From positions 124,001-188,000 of the forward strand of contig VZRS01009479.1 in the NCBI GenBank assembly GCA_013398055.1: DNA of 64,000 bases, given 5' to 3'. The notes below the pieces were generated by a model. It did not search any database, had not been told where the DNA came from, and saw nothing but the letters and a program-made list of their open reading frames with translations. The position numbers were made by a program, and so were the translations under genes. Of the stretch, positions 52,201 through 64,000 are shown piece by piece. Numbering within the stretch: the stretch's first letter is position 1; the number at the start of each line of letters is the position of its first letter. The DNA is from Ifrita kowaldi (lineage: Eukaryota > Chordata > Aves > Passeriformes > Cinclosomatidae).

Positions 52201-54360
52201 CACTCAGTGTTTTTCATCAGGTTTTTGTGTGAAGCAGCATGGCACAGTAACTCCAGGGATATATATAATGCAGAGAAAGGGTCACTGGGTCTGCTCAGCT
52301 TCTTTGAGGTTAGACATCTTGGGAAGCTGTGAGTCACCCTGAAAATAGGATTCACAAAGTCATGATGGCATTTGAAATGGCTGAAAAGGTTTCAGTGTCC
52401 GTTCTTGTGTACAGACACCAAGCATAATACATCAGTGATATGGAGCTCTTGTTAGGATGCAGCAGTGCAGCTTCATGGTAGGCACTGCATGGGGCAGAGC
52501 TGCTGGGTGAGGCAGAGCCCTCCTGCAGCACCAGCACTGACTGTCATCAATGAAACAGGATTTCAGTGAGGTGTGCAGCATCCCCCGAGACGTCTTTTTC
52601 ATTGTACTGTGACTCTCATTTCCCTTCTTAAGTACATTAACTTGGCTGGAGCTCTATGACTGCACTGTGGTTGAGGGAGGAAAGATCAGATTTAATTCCT
52701 TATTCCAGTTGTGATGGATTTCCCATCTACTCATTCCATTCTTACGCTGACGTGTTGCCACTGATTTCAGTGAGTTTCTTCTGAATTGTACTATTGGAAA
52801 AAGAGAAATGAATCTATAAGCTGATACATCTGGAATAGTTTTTAAGGAACACCTATAAAGCTTATCTGCATAAATTCTGAAAATCTGTGTTCCTAGATTT
52901 TCAGATTAATTTAAATTAATATATGTAAAATTTCTAGACTTCTAGTTACTTCACTTAAAAAAATACAACTCTTCTCACAAACATTGCTATTAAGGACAAA
53001 ACTGAAATATATTTGTCATCCCTGACAAATATTTGCATGAAACTATAGGACTGAGAAAACTACCATTATTTCCCCCCACCCCGCCATTCTCTCTCCTTGA
53101 TCCTTGACATGAATTATGAGGGTCCATGATTTCTGAGCATGCTGATTCTATCCAAAGCAGCCCCATCTGAAGAATTGGAGTAGGCTGGCACAGAGGCAAC
53201 TCAGCAAACAGCTGGAATGGACCCTCCAGACTTTTGGGAGTGGACCTCAGGCACTCACTGTGACAAATATCTCAGCACAAGCACTTGTGATGATTTCCCA
53301 GTGCCTCCATCTAGGAAAAGGTTTTGTGTGTCAATTATTGTTAACAGTTCAGAGACACCCCACTGCCTCAAAAAAACCCAAAAATTAAATATAATTTTTA
53401 AATCAAATTTTCATCTACACAAAATTGCCATTTATCAGCAGGATATGGACCTGCAAAGTTATTGATGGTTTTATGAGCAGCTTAAAAATTATTAACAAGG
53501 AACAAAATGTAAAGTTTTTTATATACCTATGCTTTTCAAGTCTCTAAGGTCACATTTACAAGCTCTTTTATTCTATGTGTTTGGACAAGCAATAGTCTTC
53601 AGTCAGATTGTCAGACAATTAACTCTTTTTCAGCTGCAGAGTTCTAATCTGAAAATATTTTTTCTTAAATAAAAAGTTACAATTCTCACACAATTCTGCG
53701 GCTTCAGAAGTTCAAGTACTGGAACGACAAATATTGCAAGACCCTTGTTGAAGTGTTAACATTTGCAGTATCAGCTTAATCTCTTTGTTTGCAAACGTAG
53801 CCTGGCGCGGCTGTTCAGGGCAGGTGCCTGCTCTGTGCGCTGAGCTTTGGTGAAGGTGATGGCAGAGCAGCCCAGCCCTCCAGGCTCAGCAAGGACTGAT
53901 ACAGCCAGGGTAGGGATGGGAAGGCAGCTGTAACCTGGAGCAGGCCTGCTGATGGAGGGGGAGGGCAACAGCAAGCTCAGGTGGTCGTGTTTCTGTCCAG
54001 GATTTCCTGGAGTGAAATATGTGCTGATGTGCAGCACAGATGGCCTGTGCATTTGCAGCAAACCTGCACGAGACCTCCAGCATGTGCCCCGTGCACTCGA
54101 TGGTGGACACTTGTGCTGGATGCTTGATCCATGCTTGCTCAGGAGCCATTGGCTTGGCATTTCTGGATGTCCATCAGCCTGGAAGTAATTAGTTACGTCT
54201 GAGTTGACAGAAATCCTGGAACAGCATCCAGAGTGTTTACATTCAGCCCAGGCAAAATTTCCAGGTGAAAAGAAGAGGACAAGCCCATGGCAATGCCATT
54301 GTAGCCTGACAAAAACATTTCTAACACCTGGAAAATGTTCATACATTTAATACATTATTA

Positions 54361-54440
54361 GTTTTACAGAGGCAACCAGAGAAAGAAAAGCAACTTTTTT
54401 ACAGAGAAGAAAGTTTTACAGAGAAAGAAAAGCAAATGTT
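54361..54440. repeat. Degenerate local duplication (TTTTACAGAGAAAGAAAAG units)
   Basis: The 17-mer CAGAGAAAGAAAAGCAA occurs at 54377-54393 and 54419-54435. A third related unit TTTTTACAGAGAAGAAAG lies between them, and a GTTTTACAGA lead precedes two of the units. This is probably slippage or short duplication within A/G-rich sequence. Confidence 0.75.
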
Positions 54441-54603
54441 GTTTTTTAAGTAACCGGGTAGAGCAATTGCATTTGTATTGAGAGCATTACCTGCACTCAA
54501 GGCACAGTGTGCTAGGCACTGGTGCGTGCTCCACTCCAAGCATAGCTCCACCAGTGGTCTGGGGTTTCTTACTTGAGAAATTGTACTTACTGCACGCCCC
54601 CTC

Positions 54604-54621
54604 AAAAAAAAAAAAAAAAAA
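54604..54621. repeat. A18 homopolymer
   Basis: Eighteen consecutive A residues after CCCCCTC. No recognisable retroposon body lies next to it. Confidence 0.85.
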
Positions 54622-57600
54622 GTTTTCCTGTGATTTTGAGAGGATTTTTTGAATCCAGACTGAATGGGTCATACTGTAATACCACTAAATTGCCTCTGAG
54701 TGTCTCTACAGTTCATCTCCTTCTAGGAGCAGCCAAGCAGGAATAATGCAAGAGAAATGAGTCACTGAAATTTATTGGTGTCAGCTTTGGTTTTGTATTC
54801 ATAGCATCTTTTACTGTTATTTTTAAGGATATTGCAGATTGAAACAAGGGAGGATCAAGTGTCCCAGTTGTGTTTAAAGGAAGTAAATCTTTAAGAAATT
54901 TTTGTGAAACAGATGTTAAATAAATGATTTTGAGTTCAGATCTGTGACAGAGCAGTGTACCTAGGGAGACTCTTTAATAGCAAAACTTGCAGTGATTTAG
55001 ACATATGGCTGATAAAGGGGACTCAGATTTTTATTGTTATAACTACATAATGCAGTAATTTAACACACAAGTAGAAAAATTAATTGAGTCTCCTAAATGA
55101 ATATTGTTTTAATCCAATGATAGCTTATTTTAAGAGAGCATCCTAGTATCTGTAAGGTGAAGAGGTTCATTAAGGATTTCAGGTGGAATTTCAGTGACTT
55201 TTGGCCATGCTCGGCACTGAGACAGGTGTGTTGGTAAGAGTGGGTAGAACTGGGAATAGTGTGTACCTTTATCAGAGTGGAAATCAGACTTTGAGAACAA
55301 GTATCTTGAGAAGATAGTAAGAAGAACTTGCTGTGTGGTTGTTGATGGGGCTTTACTGTGCACAATATCTGTGCAAAAAAGAAAAGATTGTGCACATATG
55401 AAATTTTTAGGAGTGATCTATACATGTGATTGTTCAGTAGCATATAATTGGAGTAAATGGCCTAATGAAATAACCAAACCCCTTTTCACGGGGGAAGAAA
55501 TCCAAGCACATAAAGAAGACAAGTCATACCAGGTTTTGTCTCAGAGCTGCACTAGTTGTGGGTACAACTTTCTACTCCATAGTACTTACATCCAAATGCA
55601 TGTAAGGGTTTACAGATTTGAAACTGAAGTCTTCTTGGTCACTCTTATTCAGACAAGTTTATCAAGAAGACATTTCATGACCATATTTCTTCACGACAGT
55701 TCAGTTACTTTGTGAGCCTTACAATGGAGCTGGCCATTCACAGGCACAGCAGCTAATCTTCTGTTTAAAGAGGCAACTGAGGTATTAACAAAATGGAATT
55801 TCTTCCTATTGAGATATTTTTTTGCTGCTGTATTACATATTGACTCACCTTTGTGTCATAAGTTGTATGCAAAGATCACTATGGAGAGAAATGAAAGCTG
55901 AATTTGTGCTCCTTAGTCTGATGTTTACAGTAGAAATATTTCTCAACCTCAAACGTGAAGCCACTCATGAATATGAAGAACAATTGATGCATTCAGTCAA
56001 ACCTGGAGAATGTAGACACTTGTGTTGTTACAGCTCGATGAGTAGTGTTATGGAATAGAGGGAAATGCAAACATTTACCTTTTGCATGGTAACAACACTG
56101 GCTACAGTATATACAAAAAGGGAGGGAAAAAGCTTGTCTCACTCTAATGATGAAGGTTCAGGATTTTGAGATTATATGACAGAATAGAAAATAATTTTTA
56201 AATAAAACACTACATATTCATCCCTCTCTAGGAAACTTTTACACCCTTCAGTGAGGGAATTTATTTGGCCTGTAGTATATAAAAAGGTGCCTTGTTGTGT
56301 TCTCTTTGAAAGAGCTCTTATGCTCATTGATTGAGGCAGGGATGTATTCCTTCCACTGAAAATAAGCATTATGCATTGATAGTAAGTTTGACAAGGTTAG
56401 ACTCATGCTAATAGTTTTACATACTTGTCAGAATAAGAATAACAATATGGCTGAAGAAAATGAAATTTCAGAGTCCTAGGCCTTAGAAAATGATTTTGTT
56501 TTCCCTTATCCTGCGCCCTGTACATCACTGCATGTATGAGAACTTTGTGGAGTTCTCAGTGATCTCTGATCACACATCTGTCTTGGCAATGGTCTCTCTG
56601 TCACAAGCACCAGCTATTTGTACCTGGAGAAGAGGAGCCTGGGACCAGAAAGGGAGCTCTGCAGCAGGCTTTTCGCATGCACAATTTGAATAATTTCCAC
56701 CTCACTGCTGAGGTGTGCCTGAGTGTTTTCGGTGGCTGGTGGAGTCCTCCATCCTGGTCGTCTTCATCTCTGCTACTGAGGGACGTCTGGGCAAAACTGT
56801 TCTTGCCCTGGGAAGAGCTCCCTGCCAATCTTAGACTGCAGAAACAGCCGGGGCCGTACCACAGCCTGGCAAATGGGGACTTGCAGAACAGAAACAATCT
56901 TCAGCATGGATCTGTTGGAAGTATCAAATGACAGCACAGCAAAAATGAGTGTTGTAACACAGTGTGCATTTGAGCTTTCCCAAACGTAGCTGTGTGTATT
57001 GGAACAGTGTCCCACACGCATCCTCTGCAGCGCGATTTGCGCAATGGAACCCGCACTTTGACGATGACCAATCTCTTACTCACCTGCACCGTGACAAAGG
57101 TGCTGTGTGTACTTTTAGGTTGTGCAAGGCAGGTACAAAACATTGTGACTCAAGCATGGAATTGAAAAGGTGGAAAGTGAATTAAGAGTGCCTGCCAGAT
57201 GATAACTGCTGGTACGTGCCTACTGGAAAAGACTTCACCGTGTTTTCAGAAGCCACCAGCTGCTGATCCACTCAGCTTAAAACCTATGCCAAGTATTTTT
57301 GAGACAGATTTGTACTGAGCACTAAACTTCTCCCACTGGAGTTGAAAACCATTCTTTAAATTACACTTTTGTGGGAAATATTCATGTGTGCAAACCCTGG
57401 CACGCAAGTTTACAAGTAGTATTTGTGAGAACCAAGTCAGATTTTGGGTGTTCAACCCCTTGAAATGCACATGTGACCCAATGGCCCCGTCTTGCACAGT
57501 GCAGGGAAGGACCCTTACTTTCCAGCTTGAATGGCTGTTGAAAGCAATGGGAAATGTAATGGATAAGGGGCTTGGCGCTTCAAAAGAGGCGGCCTAATGT

Positions 57601-59914
57601 GTGCACACAATGGCAGTCATCCAAATACTAAGCAAACATGTCAGAGATAAAATTTGCAAAACGCAAATTATAAAATTGGAGAAAGAATTTCTAAGAGCAC
57701 TCATATATTCTACAATGTGAAACAAAAAAAGAAATTCAGACAGACTAAAAAATGTGTGGCATAATAATTTATATTCTGCTACATTATGATGCAATCTATC
57801 TTTTCTAAAAATGCAAAAAAACCATACAAAATAAATCTGCTGAAGGAATTAATTACTTGTCAAATTTCAGGTTTGAAACACAAATCATTTGATTACAAAA
57901 GAGCACTTCAAGCCACTGATGTATGTTATTTGCTTTGCCTTTGCGTAATTTAAGAACCCAATTGACATGTCTCAATTTGGTATTTTATGAAATTCCCTCC
58001 AGGGCCAAGCCCTTTCTTTCCAGATTTCCTCCAAGTACAAATTTTTCTATGGAAATTTCTAAGCTCTCAACACAGGTTTAACAATAGCAATACAAATATG
58101 TTACTATAAGGTTCCCATTCCCTTTAATTTTTCCTCTTTCATCACATTGCAAGCACAGAGAGAAAACATGACCTTCTCCATATGGAATTTTAAAGAGACA
58201 AAGATGGAGCCATGTCAGTTGAGATGCTGCCATGAACTGAGGCACTGGGAAATCTCAGGGCAAGCATATGCCACAGCTGTTTTAAAAAGGCACATTAAAC
58301 CTATAAATTTAAAGTTTTGACTTCATTCCTCAGATTTCCCCTTTTGATCTGAGCAAAAGGTGACTAGGCAGGAGCAACAGACAATAATTGTATGATTGTA
58401 TGAAAAAATAGAGTGAATTTTATTTGTTAGCAATATTGTGACTGTCATTGGGATATTCTTAATTATTTGGGCTTTGAAAAATGAGTTCTGGAGCAATGGG
58501 TCTGTCTGGACAGAGACAGAAAGGAAGTCCCTAAAGCTGAGACTTGTGAATGAGTGAGACTTTTACCAAGTTACCTGCAGCTGGCTCTGCTATTGCCTGG
58601 CTTCATCATTTAATGTGCATGCACCATCTCACTTAGCTGAAATTAGTATGCGAGAAAAGATGCATCAAAGTCAGCAATTAAAGTGACTTCATCTAACTTG
58701 TTGAGACAGTTGAGTAGCTGTGTTTGATTTTGCTTAGGAAATCATTAGCACCTTAACAGAAGGCAGGAAACTTTGATCAAGATGTGATAGATGCAGATCA
58801 ATATAATGTATAAAGATTTTATTTGGCTCTGGTATTGACACCTGGTAAAAGAACTGGCTTATGGACTGTTCTCTTGGAAAGTTTGTATACTTGTTCAGTG
58901 CTGGCCTAGTGTTTTACATGGGAAATGACAAAACCAGAACTCATGTTACAGTTTATATCACTTACTTCTTTTTATTCCTGCAAAGACTGTTTGTCTGTAT
59001 TTAAAGGGATTATTTATGAGTAGGTACATAACCTGTTCCAGTCAGTGAGGTATTCCAGTGGGGATATAACTGGCCAGACACACTTGGCACAGGAAGATGG
59101 AAACAGCCAAGCTGTGAAACTGGGGGACACAGCTGGGCCTAGCCAGCTGTGCCATCCTGTGTGAGCTGAGTGGGGTTAGGAGGTTCAGGAGCCTCGCACA
59201 CACACACTTGCCTTAATAAAGGTCACTGTCTGTCATATCTCCTGGCACAGGGGTGCACATATCTCAGTTGTACTTTGTCAGGATTATCTGCTTTAATTTA
59301 ATTTTATTTTCCTACGTCAATGGTACTGACAGAGCAGATGAGGGATCAGCCAGTGGGCTCAGTGGAGGTGAGCACTACAGGGGAACCCCAGGGCTTCTTC
59401 TTTGAGACCATCTGTAAGCAGCCTGGGGGGAATAAGCAGGAATTTTCTTCCTTTCAGACTGGAGCACCTTTGTGCTGGCCTGGTTTGGGGTGCAGGGAGT
59501 GCAGCCCTGGGTGAATACCTGTGCTCAGCAGTTCTGAGCCCAGCCACCTGCATGCACCCAGATGTGTCTTCTAGCTCTGCACACCTGGCTTTGCTTTTAC
59601 CCCCTGATGGAACTGCATGTGCATGTATTTTGATGGATATAGAGGGACTCAGCTCTCTGGAGCATGGTAGTAGCAGTCTCCATCACAAAAATGTTGTAGG
59701 CTATGTTCATAATTTTATTGTATTTTAGCTTTCTCTTTTCTGTTGCCTGAAGCTGTGAGCAGTTAGGAAAAGTCCTACAGAACTACCTTATTCCTCAAAT
59801 CATAGACCTTACTTGTGTGGTACTCCCATACCAAGATGCTGAAAGTGTTTGTTCACCTCCAGGGTGATGAAGGGAGTTTTCTTTTTAAAATGCACTTAAG
59901 AATTTTTGGGATGT

Positions 59915-59942
59915 TTGAGAAGGGACAGGGGACTCTTGACTA
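59915..59942 (+). repeat. 28-base direct repeat, copy 1
   Basis: A 28-base segment beginning TTGAGAAGGGACAGGGGACT and ending CTTGACTA is identical to copy 2 at 60545-60572, 630 bases away in the same orientation. The match stops on both sides. Copy 1 lies inside a chance frame (59815-60009). Confidence 0.95.
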
Positions 59943-60544
59943 CCTTCTCGTTTTGTCCTATCTGTATTGCTTTAAGCTGCTCTCTTTTATTGGGATCCTG
60001 TTAATGTAGTTCCCTGGCTGTGCTGGATCTGTACAGCATTTCCTTTGGAAGACAGGCATTTGCAATTCTTTATTTAAGTTAAAGATACGGTCATGTAAGA
60101 GTGTTTAGTGTTCTCAAGGGAAGGAAAGCCTAAACGGAGGGTTGATTTATGTGAATAATCAGGTTGGCATGAATAATTATGGTATTTAATAGAAGAGAAA
60201 CTTTAAACACCTTAGCAAATGTGTCACTGTGTGAAGTTACACAGCAGTTTGATGACTCGTTTGGGTTTGAATTTATGTTGGACTCAGCTCTGCAGAGCAT
60301 TGCAAGGGAGTGAAATTCCAGGCTGGCTGCAGTCAGCAGGAATCGAGGACAGCAGTGCTTGGCTCAGTAGTACTCACATCTCTTTCTGGATTTAGCCCTT
60401 CCCTCTATGTGAAGATAATACTATTTACTGAAGTGGATGTTGCAGTGATTACTTAACATTTACAATGTGCTTTTAGGATGACGATTCCATCTTTGTCAAC
60501 TTCTATGAGTTTCAATATGTCTTATAATGATAGATGTGGTTTTG

Positions 60545-60572
60545 TTGAGAAGGGACAGGGGACTCTTGACTA
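60545..60572 (+). repeat. 28-base direct repeat, copy 2
   Basis: Identical over 28 bases to 59915-59942. The flanking sequence is unrelated, so this is a short isolated copy and not part of a long duplication. Confidence 0.95.
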
Positions 60573-61071
60573 GATGAGGTTTGTTGGACCCCAGCTTTAA
60601 GATTTCGTTTAAAATACACACAAAAATTTGTAGCCTACTTGGTTATGGAAAAAAATACAAAATAATTTAAGCGTAACAAATTTAGCATCAGAGAAAAGGG
60701 AACAAAATCCAGGCTAATTTTATTTTTTCAGAATTTTCTATGGCAATGATTAAAGGGAGGATAGTAGTGTTGACATCAACAGAACCCAGATACTACAATG
60801 AGTATTGCTCAATATAGGGAATCCATACATCCATATACTTAAAGACTAGCTAGTACCTGTTTTGAAAGTATGCTCAAAGGAGCCAGAAAGTTCAATAATC
60901 CAGTAAGCCTGACACCTTGGAGAGGCTAGCAATGGGCTGAATTCCTTTTCCACAGTAACTAAAGGAGGGATTGTGTGCATGTATACTGCATCTTTTCAAA
61001 GGATATCACAGCTCAGCTATGATATAAGCAGGCTGACCCCTGAGGAGGGGATAAGGATGCATCCACACCTC

Positions 61072-61106
61072 CTGCAGGAGGGATGATAACACATCCCCTC
61101 CTGCAG
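61072..61106. repeat. GC-rich hairpin with 14-15 base arms
   Basis: CTGCAGGAGGGATG at 61072-61085 pairs with CATCCCCTCCTGCAG at 61092-61106, with a single bulged base and a six-base loop (ATAACA). The left arm also overlaps a perfect 14-base palindrome CCTCCTGCAGGAGG at 61068-61081, and a related GAGGAGGGGATAAGGATG unit sits 25 bases upstream. Confidence 0.8.
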
Positions 61107-61543
61107 CTCAGAACAGGAGGGCTTTCAAAGCAAGAGAGGAGAGAACTGTGTTACTCCAAATCCAGTGTCCCAATAACGAGTTTACTGGCACTTGAAGTGA
61201 GAATAGCCCCATCACTTTTAAATCTGTGTGTTTAGGCTTTTCAACCTGAGTAAGATCCAAGTCTCAGATGGAATGAGTTCAAGAATGAAAGAAGACCAGA
61301 AGTACATGAATAACACACACATGCATGCACACCAAGTTTTTCTTCAGTTCCTGGTTCACATCCTTTGAAGTATTCTACTTTTCCTCCCTTCCTAGAAAAA
61401 GCACTGGGGACAGAAAAAGAGCAATAAAATGTTTCCAAATAACCCCTCACAGCTACAAATTATAAATATTTCATATTTTGAGCTATTCCTGTTTCATGTG
61501 TTCCCAAATAGCATTTAATTTCTTCCTCTCTTCCCGCCTCTAG

Positions 61544-61609
61544 CTTTAATTAAGTTTCATCCCTTGCCTGTCAAACTGCGATGCCCCCTTCGTAACAGCT
61601 TGCTTCCAG
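61544..61609 (+). other. Candidate 66-base exon with very strong splice sites (unconfirmed)
   Basis: A long pyrimidine tract ending CTTCCCGCCTCTAG (AG at 61542-61543) precedes it, and CCAG followed by GTGAGT (61610-61615) ends it. This is one of the two best acceptor-donor pairs in the window. The length is a multiple of three with phase 1 on both sides. The only open frame reads LIKFHPLPVKLRCPLRNSLL and continues with P; the other two frames stop within three codons. I do not recognise it. Confidence 0.28.
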
Positions 61610-64000
61610 GTGAGTTTTCCTGGGCTAATTCAGCCCTTGTTCTGTGTTTTCAGAGATTCATGGTAAGACTCTCTCTGTAGCCCAGCTCTGACCAAGTGAC
61701 TAGCAAGGAATTTCCACTTCGTGCTTCTCCCTGACTCACAAAATTGAGCTGGTACAGAATAAAGCAAAATAAATAAGAAGCAAACCAAATAATTCAGAAG
61801 AGAAATCTCAGTTTGTCTTCAGTGTCATCTGCCTCATATCTCCTATGAAAATGGTAGGTCTAAATTCCAGCTTTAATGTGCAGACTGCCCACACACTAGA
61901 TTTTATTTCTCTGCACACATCTGCCATTTGGCAACAGGTTCGTCTTGAGACCTGAGCTCACTCCTTGAGCTGGAGCTGCATGTGCTCAGTGTCTCCCCAG
62001 CTGGTTGATGCTGTTATGGCCCAGGGTCTCTCCAGCTGCTTTGCTCTCTCTGGAAACTTTCCACTCTTCTTTATAGAGGGGCTTTGGATTTGCAGTGCTT
62101 TGAATGACGATACAAATCAATAATCTGTACTCGTCTCAGAATATTACTTTAATTATCTTTCAGAAGTCATTAAATAAAATGACAACTGAATTTCTACTCT
62201 GTATATTCTACAATTTTTTCTAATTCAGTAGCTACTCCCATTCATGAGCTATCTCTATGGAATGTCTTTGGGGTTAGGTCCTCAATGGTATCAGTGTGTT
62301 CTCAGAGGCAGGACAGGTGTAACTGTACACTTGAAATACAGAGCTTTGAACTACAGCAAGACAGATGCTTCCACAGGGAAAAATTGCTGTACATAAAAAT
62401 ACAGGATTTTGCACTGTGATTTTAACTGTACTCCAATTTAAAATCTTTCTGTAATCCTGTATGGGCAGTCCTGTTTCATGTTCGTGTTCCTGTTTCACAG
62501 GTGCTGCACACCTCCTTGCTGTCTTACAAACTTATTTAATATATATGTCAGCCAATTCAGACTTGTTAAAGGAAGATCCCAGTTTATGATCTCACAAACT
62601 GGGAGGTGTGTGAGGAGACAGGGAGCAGGGGGAGAACATACAAGGGATGGAAACTGTTGACTGAAATTCCTTTTCTCTTCTGTCTCCACATGTTTCAATC
62701 AAGTGGGGTCCAGCAGTGCCTCATGTTCAGAGCCCATATTGGGCACAGTCTCCTCTTAAAAGATTAATGTCGCAAGTGGCTCATGGAGGTAAAAGCTGAT
62801 ATGAACAGGCTGACTGGCATTTTCTCCATGCTCTGTTTCTTCATGCCTCCCCAGGCATTGCTACACATAACAGCCTAGTGAAGGGAACACAACTTTCAGT
62901 CAAATATATTTTTCTCAAATATTAATGTTTTACTCTGTTTTTACAAATCGTGTTCTGAACAAACCTGTCCAGGCTGAAAAAGTGGGTTTGGGCCAAGAAA
63001 GGAGCAATCCATGATTGGCTAGAGTGAAGGTTTTTAGGGGTGATATTATTTATATGCCTCACTGTTCTATATTGTGCTTATGCTACATGTTAAGACTTCT
63101 CAGTGTCTTTTCATTGAAATATCTTTTCCTGATTAAGAGCTGATGCTCTTCATCACAAGCTCTTTGTACCTCTAATAAAGCCTGCTTTCTCCCAGGCAAT
63201 CTTGAGGCATGCTGGGACCATGCAGACGGCTGTGTCCTCTCACTCCAGTGCTGGCCTATGACCTTACAAGTAGGGTCAGTCAACATGCTACAAAGCTTTC
63301 CTTGCCATTTATCAAATAACAAAGCAAACCAAATTACATAGTTTCTATAGCAGGCCACTACAGTATGTAAACTGCAAGGAGGGCTTACACTGCTCGCTCA
63401 TTCTGAGGTGCCGACAACATGAAAGGCCCTTTCGTTCCAGTGCCCGGAGCCTGTATTTGTCTATCTCACCTATTACCAGGAAACAAAGGGGCTGCAGAGG
63501 TTGAGCAAGCAAATGGAAAATGAAAATGGAAGAAAAAACAACTGCCTGGCTTCGAAGAACTGTTTGTCTAAAATGTATGCAGACATGTCTCGGGCAGTTT
63601 ATAGGTGCTGAGGGCCCCTTTCTCTGGCTGAGAGCTGCTCTCCCTCTGCAGTAATAGAGTCAAAGAAAGGGTGAGGCAATGTCTCCTTTAACTGTGTAAT
63701 GTATTTATCCTCCCAACTGGTGAAATGCTCAATAGCTGTCATGATTAATCAATTGTATTAGTATTTCATCTCAGACAGTCCCAGTCGTGCGTGTCACTAC
63801 AGATGTGTTTTCAGAGATGCACAGCAGCGTTGCCAGTGGTGCCAAAATCAGCTTTCCTAGTCTGGGAGCAGTGAGAACATATCATATCATCAGGTGAAAT
63901 TTGTCATTATTCAGAAAGTCTACTCAAAGCTGTGAATGAATTAAGCTGTGGAGAGACCTCCCCTTCAAAATGTATCTGCTTCACTGAGAGAAGCTCCTGC

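Larger units (their letters stand above)
41841..64000. other. Noncoding region, no recognisable gene
   Basis: About 22 kb, mostly AT-rich. It contains a GC-richer block at 53790-54345, repeat clusters near 47936 and 54361, an A18 run at 54604-54621, an exact 28-base direct repeat (59915 and 60545), a GC-rich hairpin at 61072-61106, and candidate exons at 49136-49209 and 61544-61609. Stretches at about 48330-48560, 57830-58100 and 63370-63760 look like conserved noncoding DNA by composition and motif content only. Confidence 0.55.

Noticed and set aside
55093..55715. Facing frames of 116 (minus) and 126 (plus) codons
   Set aside because: AT-rich sequence with no motif. The compositions (S, H, L-rich and mixed) do not resemble transposase or reverse transcriptase.
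1..64000. CRISPR arrays, bacterial operons, tRNA or rRNA genes
   Set aside because: No regularly spaced repeats, ribosome-binding sites, tRNA-like cloverleaf or rRNA core sequences were seen. The sequence is vertebrate nuclear DNA.

Overview
The window reads as vertebrate, most likely bird, nuclear DNA. The evidence is four 5'-truncated CR1 LINE tails, two of which keep the terminal ATTCTATG-type repeat in intact or decayed form. There is no bacterial-style gene packing, and the only convincing coding signal is one splice-bounded terminal exon. CR1 tails of this kind dominate bird genomes and also occur in turtles and crocodilians, so the assignment to birds is inference.

Layout. Positions 1-6447 look like the 3' part of a long intron on the + strand. 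Positions 6448-6601 are the best-supported gene piece: a final coding exon behind a strong acceptor, 50 codons plus TAA, ending in an amphipathic helix-like tail. It is followed by a short 3' UTR with AATAAA at 6743 and a GT-rich downstream element. I do not recognise the protein family. A minus-strand CR1 tail lies just past the poly(A) site (about 6877-7275). From there to 64000 the window is gene-poor: AT-rich noncoding DNA with three more CR1 fragments (18404-18582 +, 25206-25358 -, 41112-41295 -), a few microsatellites and homopolymers, and two GC-richer blocks (41296-41840 and 53790-54345). The long open frames in those blocks look like chance.

The most distinctive unexplained signals are structural. 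There is a perfect 21-bp inverted repeat with an 85-nt loop at 28375-28501. There is an exact 28-nt direct repeat at 59915 and 60545. There are compact hairpins at 61072-61106 and 21816-21839, and a tandem 19-mer at 13209. Several stretches also have a good acceptor, an open frame and a consensus donor (9432-9523, 23287-23340, 41314-41440, 49136-49209, 61544-61609). Each could be a lncRNA exon, a coding exon of an overlapping gene, or a pseudoexon. In 60 kb of AT-rich noncoding DNA some such pairs are expected by chance.

I found no rRNA, CRISPR, operon, recognisable protein domain or full-length mobile element. I see no convincing previously undescribed system here. The open questions are the identity of the terminal-exon gene and the origin of the inverted and direct repeats.
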